Shown: positions 1-8,779, counted from the first letter of the stretch. The stretch is DNA of 13,334 nt from an uncultured Prevotellaceae bacterium (GCA_946406585.1 CAMJLI010000038.1:1-13334); one strand, 5' to 3'. Made by a program: numbers and translations. The notes: generated by a model not told the origin, from the letters alone.

Positions 1-1211
1 AAATTCCCTGGGAAACCATGGACATGGACTTCATGAACCTGAACCAGAGTGCTCACGGCGACATCGAGTTCGGACACATCTGCACCCGCATGCGCGTACC
101 TCGCAAAGTGGTCTGCGGCTATTGGAAGAACGAGGAGACACAGAAGCAGATTGCCATCTGGGCACGTGTGGCTGCCGGTGTGGCTGATGCCAAGAACGTA
201 CGCTGCCTCATGTTTGGCATGAACATGAACAATGTGGCCGTCACCGATGGCGACCGCGTGGAATTTGAGCAGCGTCTGGGCTACCACGTAGACTACTACC
301 CCGTAAGCTCGCTGATGGATTACTTCAAGAAGGTGACCGACGCAGAGGCCGACGCCCTTGTGGAAGAGTACAAGAAAGAATACACCATCAAGATTGACGA
401 GAGCGGCGAAGAGGTTTACTGGCAGAAGGTGAAGAACGCCGCCAAGGCAGAAATCGCCCTCCGCAGAGTTCTGAAGGACGAAGGCGCCACCGCTTTCACC
501 ACCAACTTCGACGACCTCGGCGACGCAGACATCGACGACCCCAACTTCGTCGGCTTCGACCAAATCCCTGGTCTCGCTTCACAGCGCCTGATGGCAGAAG
601 GTTTCGGCTTCGGCGCAGAGGGTGACTGGAAGACAGCATGCCTCTATCGCACACTTTGGGTCATCCAGCAGGGAATGCCTATCGGCTGCTCGTTCCTCGA
701 GGACTACACCCTCAACTTTGCCGGCGACCGCAGTTCATGCCTCCAGAGCCACATGCTCGAGGTATGCCCGCTCATCGCTGTCGACAAACCCAAGCTTGAG
801 GTTCACTTCCTCGGCATCGGCATCCGCAAGCAGCAGACAGCCAGATTGGTGTTCACCTCCAAGGTGGGCCGAGGCATCAAGGCTACCGTGGTTGACCTGG
901 GCAACCGCTTCCGCCTCATCTCACAAGAGGTGGAGTGCATAGAGCCAAAACCAATGCCCAACCTGCCAGTGGCATCAGCACTCTGGGTGCCACAGCCCAC
1001 ATTCGAAATCGGCGCAGGAGCATGGATACTTGCAGGAGGAACACACCACAGTGCCTTCTCTTACGACATCACCGAAGAGTACTGGGAAGACTTTGCTGAG
1101 ATGCTCGGCATCGAGTATGTCAAGATCAACAAGGACACCAAGACCAGCGAGTTCAAGCAGAACCTCCGCAACAACGAGGTGTACTTCATGCTCAACAAGG
1201 CTCTGAAATAA
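1..1211 (+). CDS. araA: L-arabinose isomerase, 3' part (5' end outside window)
   Basis: AraA converts L-arabinose to L-ribulose in the cytoplasm and needs a divalent metal. The reading frame is open from the left edge (first full codon at position 3) to TAA at 1209-1211, so the gene is cut by the window and not truncated in the genome. About 400 residues are present. The family is close to 500 residues, so roughly the first 100 are missing. Counting from the Met at 18, visible family motifs are MDFMNLNQSAHGD at the start, SFLEDYT (Glu228), SHMLEVCP (Glu248), LEVHFLGIG (His263) and AGGTHHSAFS (His343/344). These two Glu and two His positions match the metal and substrate site known for the family. 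The call is secure. It heads the visible part of a pentose operon, with the kinase gene downstream across a 102-nt gap that contains a hairpin. No start or promoter can be judged. Confidence 0.96.
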   Translation, partial: IPWETMDMDFMNLNQSAHGDIEFGHICTRMRVPRKVVCGYWKNEETQKQIAIWARVAAGVADAKNVRCLMFGMNMNNVAVTDGDRVEFEQRLGYHVDYYPVSSLMDYFKKVTDAEADALVEEYKKEYTIKIDESGEEVYWQKVKNAAKAEIALRRVLKDEGATAFTTNFDDLGDADIDDPNFVGFDQIPGLASQRLMAEGFGFGAEGDWKTACLYRTLWVIQQGMPIGCSFLEDYTLNFAGDRSSCLQSHMLEVCPLIAVDKPKLEVHFLGIGIRKQQTARLVFTSKVGRGIKATVVDLGNRFRLISQEVECIEPKPMPNLPVASALWVPQPTFEIGAGAWILAGGTHHSAFSYDITEEYWEDFAEMLGIEYVKINKDTKTSEFKQNLRNNEVYFMLNKALK

Positions 1212-1224
1212 GCATCCTATCACC

Positions 1225-1274
1225 ATTCACAATTCACATCAAGCCGCAGCAGCGGCTTCTTGTGAATTGTGAAT
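1225..1274. repeat. Long inverted repeat (hairpin) between araA and the kinase gene
   Basis: The arms at 1225-1238 (ATTCACAATTCACA) and 1261-1274 are perfect 14-bp reverse complements. Inside them, after a 2x2 mismatch, AAGCCGC (1241-1247) pairs with GCGGCTT (1252-1258) around the loop AGCA. The whole element can form a 21-bp interrupted stem. No T tract follows, so it does not look like a normal intrinsic terminator. It lies 13 nt after the araA stop and ends 39 nt before the likely kinase start. It could protect the araA mRNA 3' end, reduce read-through to the kinase, or be a dispersed palindromic repeat. Short ATTCACAATTCAC-type repeats are, from memory, frequent between genes in this phylum. 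Confidence 0.85.
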
Positions 1275-1313
1275 TCACATTTTCCAACAACTCATTTCCC
1301 AACAACCACAACA

Positions 1314-2906
1314 ATGACAGCAAGACAAACGATAGAGGCAGGCAAGGCCATCCTTGGCATCGAATTTGGCTCAACAAGAATCAAGGCAGTGCTTATCGAC
1401 CAGGAAAACAAGCCAATAGCACAAGGCAGCCACGAGTGGGAGAACCAACTGGTGGATGGTCTTTGGACCTACAGCGTGGAAGCCATCTGGTATGGCCTGC
1501 AAGACTGCTACGCCGAACTCAGGAAAGACGTTCAAAAACAATACGATTGTGAGATTGAGACACTTGCCGCCATCGGCTTCAGTGCCATGATGCACGGCTA
1601 CATGGCCTTCAACAAAGACGAGGAAATACTGGTGCCCTTCCGCACATGGCGCAACACCAACACCGGCAAGGCTGCAGCTGAACTCTCAAGCCTGTTCAAC
1701 TACAACATACCGCTCCGCTGGAGCATCTCACACCTCTACCAATGCATTCTCGACAACGAGGAGCATGTCTCCGACATCAAATACCTCACCACCCTGGCAG
1801 GATACGTGCACTGGCAGGTGACAGGACAGTTTGTCCTTGGCGTGGGAGATGCCTCCGGCATGATTCCTGTCGACCCGAACACAAAGACCTACGATGCTGA
1901 GATGGTTCGCAAATTCGACGAGCTGACAGCTCCAAAAGGCTATTCATGGAAATTGCTCGACATCCTGCCAAAGTCGCTCAATGCAGGCGAGAGCGCAGGC
2001 TTCCTCACACCGGAAGGTGCCAAGCGCCTTGATGTGAGCGGACATCTGAAACCCGGCATCCCCGTATGTCCTCCAGAAGGCGACGCCGGCACCGGCATGG
2101 TGGCCACCAACGCCGTGAAGCAACGCACCGGCAATGTGTCGGCAGGCACTTCGTCGTTCTCGATGATAGTATTGGAGAAAGACCTGTCGAAGCCCTACGA
2201 GATGATAGACATGGTGACGACCCCCGACGGCAGTCTGGTGGCCATGGTGCACTGCAACAACTGCACCTCCGACCTGAACGCATGGGTCAACCTGTTCAAG
2301 GAATACCAGCAGCTGCTGGGCATCCCCGTAGACATGAACGAGATTTACGGCAAGCTATACAACAACGCCCTAAACGGCGACCCCGACTGCGGTGGACTGA
2401 TATCCTACAACTACATTTCCGGCGAGCCTGTGACCGGTCTGGAAGAAGGCCGCCCGCTGTTTGTACGCTCAGCCAACGACAAGTTCAACCTCGCCAACTT
2501 CATGCGCACACACCTCTATGCCTCTGTGGGAGTGCTGAAAATCGGCAACGACATCCTCTTCAAGGAAGAGAACGTGAAAGTGGACCGCATCACCGGTCAT
2601 GGTGGTCTGTTCAAGACCAAGGGCGTGGGACAACGCATCCTCGCTGCAGCCATCAACTCACCAATCTCCGTGATGGAGACCGCTGGCGAAGGCGGAGCAT
2701 GGGGCATAGCACTCCTTGCCTCTTATCTTGTGAACAACACCAAGCAACAGTCGCTTGCCGACTTCCTCGACGAGGTGGTGTTTGCCGGTGACGCCGGAGT
2801 GGAGATTGCCCCGACTGCCGAAGACGTGGCAGGATTCGAGAAATACATCGAAAACTACAAGGCCGGTCTTGGCATAGAGCAAGCCGCTGTGAAATGCAAG
2901 AAATAA
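1314..2906 (+). CDS. araB: FGGY-family carbohydrate kinase, probable L-ribulokinase
   Basis: The protein is an ATP-dependent sugar kinase of 530 residues and probably phosphorylates L-ribulose to L-ribulose-5-phosphate. The N-terminal phosphate-binding segment is [15 protein letters not shown] (residues 15-29). A GDAGTG segment gives the likely catalytic base Asp257. C-terminal nucleotide-binding segments are GHGG (428-431) and GEGGAWG (458-464). The ATG at 1314 is preferred over an in-frame GTG at 1269, because the GTG lies inside the intergenic hairpin and would add 15 low-complexity residues ahead of the conserved fold. The protein is divergent, and sequence alone does not separate ribulokinase from xylulokinase. 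The ribulokinase call comes from the position directly behind araA. The stop is followed after 4 nt by the GH51 gene, so the two are almost certainly co-transcribed. Confidence 0.85.
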   Translation: MTARQTIEAGKAILGIEFGSTRIKAVLIDQENKPIAQGSHEWENQLVDGLWTYSVEAIWYGLQDCYAELRKDVQKQYDCEIETLAAIGFSAMMHGYMAFNKDEEILVPFRTWRNTNTGKAAAELSSLFNYNIPLRWSISHLYQCILDNEEHVSDIKYLTTLAGYVHWQVTGQFVLGVGDASGMIPVDPNTKTYDAEMVRKFDELTAPKGYSWKLLDILPKSLNAGESAGFLTPEGAKRLDVSGHLKPGIPVCPPEGDAGTGMVATNAVKQRTGNVSAGTSSFSMIVLEKDLSKPYEMIDMVTTPDGSLVAMVHCNNCTSDLNAWVNLFKEYQQLLGIPVDMNEIYGKLYNNALNGDPDCGGLISYNYISGEPVTGLEEGRPLFVRSANDKFNLANFMRTHLYASVGVLKIGNDILFKEENVKVDRITGHGGLFKTKGVGQRILAAAINSPISVMETAGEGGAWGIALLASYLVNNTKQQSLADFLDEVVFAGDAGVEIAPTAEDVAGFEKYIENYKAGLGIEQAAVKCKK

Positions 2907-2910
2907 CGTC

Positions 2911-4497
2911 ATGAAAAGAATCGTTTCAGCATTTGTTGTTGCCTCTTTGTCGATGTCCATGATGGCTCAAGACGCCAGCATCACCATCAACGCGGACAAA
3001 GGCACGCAAAAAATACCGAAAGAAATCTACGGACAGTTTGCCGAGCATCTGGGCACCTGCATCTACGGTGGCTTGTGGGTGGGCGAAAACTCCCCCATCC
3101 CCAACACCCAGGGCTATCGCAACGACGTGTTGCATGCACTGCAGGAGCTCAAGGTGCCTGTGCTGCGCTGGCCTGGCGGCTGCTTCGCCGACGAGTATCA
3201 CTGGATGGACGGCATAGGGCCGAAAGACAAGCGCCCGTCGATGAAGAACAACAACTGGGGCGGCACCATAGAGGACAACTCTTTCGGCACCCATGAATTC
3301 CTCAACCTCTGCGAGCTGTTGGGCTGCGAGCCATATATCAGCGGCAACGTAGGCAGCGGAACGGTGGAGGAGCTTGCCAAGTGGGTGGAGTACATGACAT
3401 CTGAAGAAGGCACGCCGATGGCCAAGTTGCGCAAGGAGAACGGCAGGGCAAAGCCGTGGAAGGTGAAATTCCTCGGAGTGGGCAATGAAAGCTGGGGATG
3501 CGGTGGCAACATGCGCCCCGAATACTACAGCGACCTCTTCCGCCGCTATTCCGTGTATTGCCGCAACTACGATGGCAACAAGCTATACAAGATTGCCAGC
3601 GGTGCCAGCGACTACGACTATGAATGGACCAAGGTGCTGATGGAGAATGTAGGTCAGCGCATGGATGGTGTATCCCTGCACTACTACACCGTTTCTGGCT
3701 GGAACGGCTCGAAAGGGTCGGCCACCCAGTTCGACGACGAGCAGTATTACTGGACTCTTGGCAAATGCCTGGAGATAGAAGATGTCATCAAGAAGCATTG
3801 CGCCATCATGGACGAGAAGGACCCCAAGAAGCACATAGGCCTGCTTGTTGACGAATGGGGCACATGGTGGGATGAGGAGCCCGGCACCATCGGTGGCCAC
3901 CTCTACCAGCAGAACGCCATGCGCGATGCCTTCGTGGCTGCATTGTCACTGAACGTTTTCCACAAGTACACTGACCGTGTGAAAATGGCAAACATCGCAC
4001 AAGTGGTCAACGTGCTCCAGTCGATGATTCTCACCGACACCAAAGGCACAGGCCACATGGTGCTCACGCCAACCTATCACGTGTTCGAGATGTACAAGCC
4101 TTTCCAAGAAGCCACATTCCTCCCCATCGCTGTCAACAGCAACTACAAGCTTGTTCGCCATGAGATGAACAAGGAGATGGATGCCAAGGACAAAGACGGC
4201 TTCCGCGTGCTGCCATTGGTCAGCGCCTCTGCCGCCAAGACAGCAAAAGGCAGCATCGTGGTGTCGCTGACAAATGTAGACCTGACGAACGCACAGGAGG
4301 TGTCCGTGGACTTCAAGGGCTTCACCGGCAAGACCGTGAGCGGCCGCATACTTACAAGCGACAAGGTTTCCGACTACAACGACTTCGAACATCCCAACAG
4401 GGTGCAGCCGACAGCCTTCAACGGCGCCAAGCTGAAGAACGGGAAACTGACTGTAAAGATTCCCGCCAAGTCGATTGTGGTGCTGGAACTGCAATAA
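2911..4497 (+). CDS. Secreted GH51 alpha-L-arabinofuranosidase
   Basis: This 528-residue glycoside hydrolase would release terminal alpha-L-arabinofuranosyl units from arabinoxylan or arabinan oligosaccharides. Residues 1-19 form a signal peptide (MKR, hydrophobic core, MMA, then Gln20), so the enzyme should act in the periplasm or on the surface. There is no lipobox Cys. Early family motifs are IYGQFAEHLG (39-48) and LRWPGGCFADEY (85-96). The acid/base is Glu193 in GVGNESWG and the nucleophile is Glu315 in LVDEWGTWW. The C-terminal part (from about 410) fits the beta-sandwich typical of GH51. Length is normal. It starts 4 nt after the kinase stop, inside an operon of cytoplasmic enzymes, which couples arabinose release to its catabolism. 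The family call is firm; the exact substrate is inferred. Confidence 0.94.
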   Translation: MKRIVSAFVVASLSMSMMAQDASITINADKGTQKIPKEIYGQFAEHLGTCIYGGLWVGENSPIPNTQGYRNDVLHALQELKVPVLRWPGGCFADEYHWMDGIGPKDKRPSMKNNNWGGTIEDNSFGTHEFLNLCELLGCEPYISGNVGSGTVEELAKWVEYMTSEEGTPMAKLRKENGRAKPWKVKFLGVGNESWGCGGNMRPEYYSDLFRRYSVYCRNYDGNKLYKIASGASDYDYEWTKVLMENVGQRMDGVSLHYYTVSGWNGSKGSATQFDDEQYYWTLGKCLEIEDVIKKHCAIMDEKDPKKHIGLLVDEWGTWWDEEPGTIGGHLYQQNAMRDAFVAALSLNVFHKYTDRVKMANIAQVVNVLQSMILTDTKGTGHMVLTPTYHVFEMYKPFQEATFLPIAVNSNYKLVRHEMNKEMDAKDKDGFRVLPLVSASAAKTAKGSIVVSLTNVDLTNAQEVSVDFKGFTGKTVSGRILTSDKVSDYNDFEHPNRVQPTAFNGAKLKNGKLTVKIPAKSIVVLELQ

Positions 4498-4547
4498 GAC
4501 AAACAACGTAACAAATAAAAAACTTCAAAAAAACATCTGATTAAATC

Positions 4548-6563
4548 ATGAACGACAACAAAACAATGAACTTGGCAGCGGACAACATCCGCATCTTGGC
4601 TGCCTCCATGGTAGAGAAGGCAAAATCGGGACACCCCGGTGGCGCAATGGGCGGTGCAGACTTCATCAACACCCTGTATAGCGAGTTTCTGGTTTACGAC
4701 CCCGAGAATCCCGCATGGGAAGGCCGCGACCGCTTCTTCCTCGACCCAGGCCACATGGCTCCAATGCTCTACAGCCAGCTCGCTCTTATCGGCAAATATA
4801 CCCTCGAAGACCTGAAGAACCTGCGTCAGTGGGGGTCGGTGACTCCCGGACACCCCGAGCGTGAAATCGAACGCGGCATCGAGAACACCTCCGGTCCTCT
4901 CGGCCAAGGCCACACCTTCGCCGTGGGTGCAGCCATCGCCGCCAAGTTCCTGAAGGCACGTCTGGGCAACGTGATGAACCAGACCATCTACGCCTACATC
5001 TCCGACGGTGGTGTGCAGGAGGAGATCTCACAGGGCGCAGGCCGCATCGCCGGCAACCTTGGTCTCGACAACCTCATCATGTTCTACGACGCCAACGACA
5101 TCCAGCTCTCCACCAAGACCGAGGTGGTGACCTCTGAGGACACCGCCAAGAAGTATGAGGCATGGGGCTGGTTCGTGCAGAAAATCGACGGCAACGACGT
5201 TGACCAGATCCGCGAGGCCATCAAGAAAGCACAGGCCGAGACAGAGCGTCCATCGCTCATTATCGGACACTGCGTGATGGGCAAGGGCGCCCGCAAGGCC
5301 GACAATTCGTCATATGAGAGCAACTGTGCCACCCATGGCGCTCCTCTCGGTGGCGATGCCTACATCAACACAATGAAGAACCTGGGTGCCGACCCAGAGA
5401 ATCCTTTCGTCATCTTCCCAGAGGTGCAGGAACTGTATGCAAAGCGTCGTGAGGAACTGAAGAAAATCGTGGCTGAGCGCTATGCAGAGAAAGCTGAGTG
5501 GGCAAAGGGTCATCCCGTACAGGCAAAGCAGCTGGAGGAATGGTTCAGCGGCAAGGCTCCTGTCATCGACTGGAGCAAGGTAGAGCAGAAAGCCGGTGCT
5601 GCCACCCGTGGTGCAAGTGCCACCGTACTCTCCGTACTGGCAGAACAAGTGCCCAACATGATTTGCGCTTCTGCCGACTTGTCCAACTCCGACAAGACCG
5701 ACGGCTTCCTGAAGAAGACCCACGAATTGGTGAAAGGCGACTTCACCGGTGCCTTCTTCCAGGCAGGTGTGGCTGAGTTGACCATGGCTTGCTGCTGCAT
5801 CGGCATGGCCCTCCATGGTGGTGTCATCCCCGCTTGTGGCACATTCTTCGTATTCTCCGACTACATGAAGCCGGCAGTCCGCATGGCTGCCTTGATGGAA
5901 GTGCCCATCAAGTTCATCTGGACTCACGATGCTTTCCGCGTTGGCGAGGACGGCCCAACCCACGAGCCTGTGGAGCAAGAGGCACAAATCCGCCTGATGG
6001 AGAAATTGAAGAACCATCACGGCAAGGACAGCGTACGCGTGTTCCGCCCGGCAGACGCCGACGAGACCACTGTGTGCTGGGCAATGGCCATGGAGAACAC
6101 AGAGACTCCTACAGCACTCATATTCTCACGCCAGAACATCGCCAAGCTTCCTGAGGGCAACGACTATGAGCAAGCCCGCAAGGGTGCATACGTCGTGGCC
6201 GGCAGCGACGAAGACTATGACGTGATATTGCTCGCCAGCGGCAGCGAGGTGTCCACATTGGTGGCTGGTGCAGAATTGCTTCGCAAGGACGGCATCAAGA
6301 CCCGCATCGTGAGCGCACCATCCGAGGGTCTGTTCCGCACCCAGAGCAAGGAATATCAAGAGAGCGTCCTCCCGAAGGGTGCCAAGGTGTTTGGCATGAC
6401 AGCCGGTCTGCCTGTGACCCTCGAAGGTCTCGCAGGTGCCAATGGCAAGGTGTTCGGCATGCCAAGCTTCGGTTTCTCCGCCCCATACAAGGTGCTCGAC
6501 GAGAAGTTGGGCTTCACAGGCGAGAATGTGTACAACCAGGTGAAAGCTTTCTTGGCAGAATAA
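4548..6563 (+). CDS. tkt: Transketolase
   Basis: Transketolase moves two-carbon units between pentose, triose, tetrose and hexose phosphates with thiamine diphosphate, and here would process xylulose-5-phosphate and ribose-5-phosphate derived from arabinose. The protein has 671 residues, the usual full length. Visible motifs: SGHPGGAMG (His29), the cofactor motif SDGGVQEE starting at 152 with FYDANDIQL at 179-187, the catalytic Glu410 in AGVAEL, ALHGGVIPACGTFF (421-434), THDAFRVGEDGPTHEP (459-474), and IFSRQN (525-530) for phosphate binding. The first Gly of the common GDG motif is Ser152 here; I recall the same variant in other Bacteroidota transketolases. The ATG at 4548 is chosen; an in-frame ATG at 4566 is possible. 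It follows the GH51 gene by 50 nt, with no terminator or clear promoter in the gap. Confidence 0.96.
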   Translation: MNDNKTMNLAADNIRILAASMVEKAKSGHPGGAMGGADFINTLYSEFLVYDPENPAWEGRDRFFLDPGHMAPMLYSQLALIGKYTLEDLKNLRQWGSVTPGHPEREIERGIENTSGPLGQGHTFAVGAAIAAKFLKARLGNVMNQTIYAYISDGGVQEEISQGAGRIAGNLGLDNLIMFYDANDIQLSTKTEVVTSEDTAKKYEAWGWFVQKIDGNDVDQIREAIKKAQAETERPSLIIGHCVMGKGARKADNSSYESNCATHGAPLGGDAYINTMKNLGADPENPFVIFPEVQELYAKRREELKKIVAERYAEKAEWAKGHPVQAKQLEEWFSGKAPVIDWSKVEQKAGAATRGASATVLSVLAEQVPNMICASADLSNSDKTDGFLKKTHELVKGDFTGAFFQAGVAELTMACCCIGMALHGGVIPACGTFFVFSDYMKPAVRMAALMEVPIKFIWTHDAFRVGEDGPTHEPVEQEAQIRLMEKLKNHHGKDSVRVFRPADADETTVCWAMAMENTETPTALIFSRQNIAKLPEGNDYEQARKGAYVVAGSDEDYDVILLASGSEVSTLVAGAELLRKDGIKTRIVSAPSEGLFRTQSKEYQESVLPKGAKVFGMTAGLPVTLEGLAGANGKVFGMPSFGFSAPYKVLDEKLGFTGENVYNQVKAFLAE

Positions 6564-6564
6564 G

Positions 6565-7011
6565 ATGGAAGTGAAGACAATAGGCATTGCCAGCGACCAT
6601 GCTGGCTATGCACTAAAACAGTTCGTGAAGAAATACCTCGACGAGAAAGGTTATGCATGGAAGGATTATGGCACTTACAGTGAGGCTTCTTGCGACTATT
6701 CCGACTTTGGCCATGCCCTCGCCGAGGGCATAGAGAAAGGCGAGGTGTTTCCTGGCATAGCAATCTGTGGCAGTGGCGAGGGCATCAACATGACCCTCAA
6801 CAAGCACCAGTCCATCCGTGCCGGTCTGTGCTGGATTCCTGAGATAGCTCACCTCATCCGCCAACACAACAACGCCAACGTGCTGGTGATGCCGGGCCGT
6901 TTCATTGACGAAAACATGGCCTCGCTCATCATGGACGAATTCTTTTCCACGGAATTTGAAGGTGGCCGCCATCAGGCACGCATCGACAAGATTCCTGTGG
7001 ACAAGGCATAA
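6565..7011 (+). CDS. rpiB: Ribose-5-phosphate isomerase B (RpiB/LacAB family)
   Basis: RpiB interconverts D-ribose-5-phosphate and D-ribulose-5-phosphate in the non-oxidative pentose phosphate pathway. The protein has 148 residues, the normal family length. Motifs are SDHAG (10-14), the catalytic Cys68 in CGSGEGINMTLNK, and RQHNNANVLVMPGR (99-112), which holds the phosphate-contact residues. The ATG at 6565 is one base after the transketolase stop, so translational coupling is likely. Some RpiB-family members act on allose-6-phosphate or other sugars, but next to transketolase in an arabinose operon the ribose role is favoured. It is the last gene of the operon and a strong intrinsic terminator begins 21 nt after its stop. 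Confidence 0.95.
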   Translation: MEVKTIGIASDHAGYALKQFVKKYLDEKGYAWKDYGTYSEASCDYSDFGHALAEGIEKGEVFPGIAICGSGEGINMTLNKHQSIRAGLCWIPEIAHLIRQHNNANVLVMPGRFIDENMASLIMDEFFSTEFEGGRHQARIDKIPVDKA

Positions 7012-7032
7012 AAGACACTTATTTCAACAAGA

Positions 7033-7067
7033 GAAAGGCCATGAGACTTCATGGTCTTTCTTTTTTT
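7033..7067 (+). terminator. Intrinsic terminator of the arabinose/pentose operon
   Basis: The arms GAAAGGCCATGA (7033-7044) and TCATGGTCTTTC (7049-7060) pair over 12 bp with a single G-U wobble around the loop GACT. Seven Ts follow at 7061-7067, and T-rich DNA continues beyond. This is a textbook rho-independent terminator directly after rpiB and marks the operon end. Confidence 0.93.
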
Positions 7068-7109
7068 GCTTTTTCTCTTTTTGCACCATGCACTTTCTTC
7101 CCATTTTCA

Positions 7110-7139
7110 TTGCCAATCGGAAAAGGTTTATTATCTTTG
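7110..7139 (+). promoter_or_regulatory. Bacteroidota-type promoter for the lipoprotein pair
   Basis: The -7 box TATCTTTG (7132-7139) matches the TAnnTTTG consensus. A TTG at 7110-7112 lies 19 nt upstream and fits the -33 element. The start codon of the next gene is 28 nt further on, which leaves a short leader. Its position just after the operon terminator supports a separate transcription unit. Confidence 0.75.
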
Positions 7140-7167
7140 CCACAAAAGACCAAATTATCAAACCATT

Positions 7168-8073
7168 ATGAAAGCAATCAAGACAAGACTATTTATCGTG
7201 CTATGGTGCATGCTGATTCCATTTGTGACAGCAAACTGCAGTGGCAAGAAGACTCCAGAGAAAGCTGGAGAGACAGAGACAACAGCGAAGACGGAAAGCG
7301 TGATTAAGGTGAGCACTCCGCCATTCCAGAAATTCGTCGTGGTGACCACCGAAGAAGCGGGACTCTACAAGAATGCTGACACCAACAGCCCTACATTGGT
7401 AGCATGGTATGAATCAGACTGCGAGAGCGACTTTTGCGAGACTATTTACCAATGGTCCGACCAGCCTGGCAAATCCGGGTTCGAATCAGGCGAAGATGCC
7501 ATCGCTTGTGAAGGCAGAGTCTTTCCGGTGCTCGGCGAGGAAGGCAATTTCTACAAGGTAAGCACCACCACCAAATGGTGCGATGTTGAGAGTGCCTACA
7601 TCCCCAAGGACTGTGTCGGAGACATCGAAAGCGCGCCTATCAAGGCTGACGTGCTGGAAGCTGATGACAATTACTTCAAATGCCGTGTGGTGAAGGACGG
7701 CAAGTACAAGGACATTGTCCTTCTCGACGAGTACAACGAACTCGAAGGAGAGTATCTTCATGTGGGCGTGCTGAATGACGGTGTCGTTGCCACCCCGATC
7801 ATTTACAATATCTACAGTTTTCAGCTCAACGATCAGAAAGAAGACATCATCGTCGACAATACGGAAGACGAAATCACCCTCAAATACAGCAAAAGCATGG
7901 CACTGCCTGCCGAAGACGGAGGAAACTCTTATCAAATCGACCTGAAGAAACTCAGCGACGAGCAGATAGCAAAGATTGTCGATACAGTGATACAGAAAAA
8001 GCCTGAATACGTGGAATACATGTACCACTTCCCTGCCAAGGGACTGGAGTCTTTCATTTACAAGTCAAAGTAA
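7168..8073 (+). CDS. Putative lipoprotein of unknown function, SH3-like segment
   Basis: I do not recognise a named family. The protein has 301 residues from the ATG at 7168. The upstream in-frame ATG at 7051 is rejected because it lies inside the operon terminator and before the promoter. Residues 1-23 form a signal peptide with Lys/Arg near the start and a hydrophobic core, followed by Cys24 in VTANC. Asn before the Cys is unusual for a lipobox, so lipidation is likely but not certain. A Thr/Glu/Lys-rich linker follows (about 25-47). Residues 48-145 (a GLYKNADTNSPTLVAWYE stretch, later EGNFYKVSTTTKWCDVESAYIP) look like a bacterial SH3-type beta barrel. The rest is acidic and without a recognised motif. 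It probably faces the periplasm or the cell surface. It is followed after 16 nt by another lipoprotein gene, most likely in the same transcript. Confidence 0.82.
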   Translation: MKAIKTRLFIVLWCMLIPFVTANCSGKKTPEKAGETETTAKTESVIKVSTPPFQKFVVVTTEEAGLYKNADTNSPTLVAWYESDCESDFCETIYQWSDQPGKSGFESGEDAIACEGRVFPVLGEEGNFYKVSTTTKWCDVESAYIPKDCVGDIESAPIKADVLEADDNYFKCRVVKDGKYKDIVLLDEYNELEGEYLHVGVLNDGVVATPIIYNIYSFQLNDQKEDIIVDNTEDEITLKYSKSMALPAEDGGNSYQIDLKKLSDEQIAKIVDTVIQKKPEYVEYMYHFPAKGLESFIYKSK

Positions 8074-8089
8074 CATTCTGAAAAGTGCC

Positions 8090-8722
8090 ATGCACAAACT
8101 CTTGTGTAAAAGAGGCGGCAATGCAGCAGCTATGGTGTGCGCAAGCATGGGACTGGCAGTCCTGACTTTGTTGTCTGCATGTGGAAACAAACAGCCTGCC
8201 ACTCCAACTGCCACTCCAAATACAGAGGCGGAGGAAATAATCAAGGAGACAAACTATTTCCCTGCCATCGACCGTTACCTGGTGAAAGAATTCGGCAAGC
8301 TTTATGCCGAGGGCGAGCATTGTGTTCCCATTCACCCCATCGTGACTGTAGATGAGAGGAATGGAGATGACATCCTTGTTTGGGGCGACTTCTGGGTGTT
8401 CAACTACAATCAAGCGGGCGACACGCTGAAATGCGTTTCCGGCGGCAACCATCCCGGACTGATGCACATCCGACAGACAGAAAATGGCTTTGAGGTGACC
8501 GGCTTCGACCAGGTGGAGGACGGTTCCAGATACTTGCCCTCTGCCAATAGAATCTTTGGCAAGAAGTACAACACGTTTCAGACCATCAACAGCGATGCTG
8601 AAGCACGAGAGAGGCTGAGGGCCGAAGGATTGGCCGTTTATGCCAAGAAGCACAACATTAGTGCCACCATGTATCAAGATTACGGTTGGCCAGCGAAAAA
8701 ACTGCCATCTGTTCACCTATGA
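8090..8722 (+). CDS. Putative lipoprotein of unknown function
   Basis: The 210-residue protein is not recognised. It starts with a basic N-terminal region (KLLCKR), a hydrophobic segment and a good lipobox, LLSAC with Cys31, then a Pro/Thr-rich linker with repeated ATPT-like units (about 35-46). The mature part (about 50-205) contains VWGDFWVFNY, CVSGGNHPGLMHIR and a YLPSANRIFGKKYNTF segment, and looks like one compact periplasmic domain. The His and Trp residues around GGNHPG might be functional, but no catalytic motif can be named. The start at 8090 is preferred over ATG 8132, because the latter would remove the basic residues needed in the signal peptide. It lies 16 nt after the previous lipoprotein gene and probably shares its promoter. 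Its 3' end converges on a reverse-strand gene, with a large palindrome between them. Confidence 0.83.
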   Translation: MHKLLCKRGGNAAAMVCASMGLAVLTLLSACGNKQPATPTATPNTEAEEIIKETNYFPAIDRYLVKEFGKLYAEGEHCVPIHPIVTVDERNGDDILVWGDFWVFNYNQAGDTLKCVSGGNHPGLMHIRQTENGFEVTGFDQVEDGSRYLPSANRIFGKKYNTFQTINSDAEARERLRAEGLAVYAKKHNISATMYQDYGWPAKKLPSVHL

Positions 8723-8779
8723 GAGCCCGCGGTGAATCAAGAACTTGAGTACAAAACTTACAGATTGATAGAAAGGAGA

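Noticed and set aside
1269..1313. Earlier GTG start for the kinase gene, adding 15 residues
   Set aside because: The GTG lies in the right arm of the intergenic hairpin, and the extension is His/Pro/Thr-rich without family similarity. ATG 1314 fits better.
5310..6020. Long reverse frame (236 codons) inside transketolase
   Set aside because: It is a shadow of a strongly conserved forward gene; the Cys/His/Leu-rich translation matches no family. The same applies to the long reverse frames in the GH51, lipoprotein and esterase genes.
7051..7167. Earlier ATG for the first lipoprotein gene
   Set aside because: It lies inside the operon terminator and upstream of the gene's own promoter, and would bury the signal peptide.
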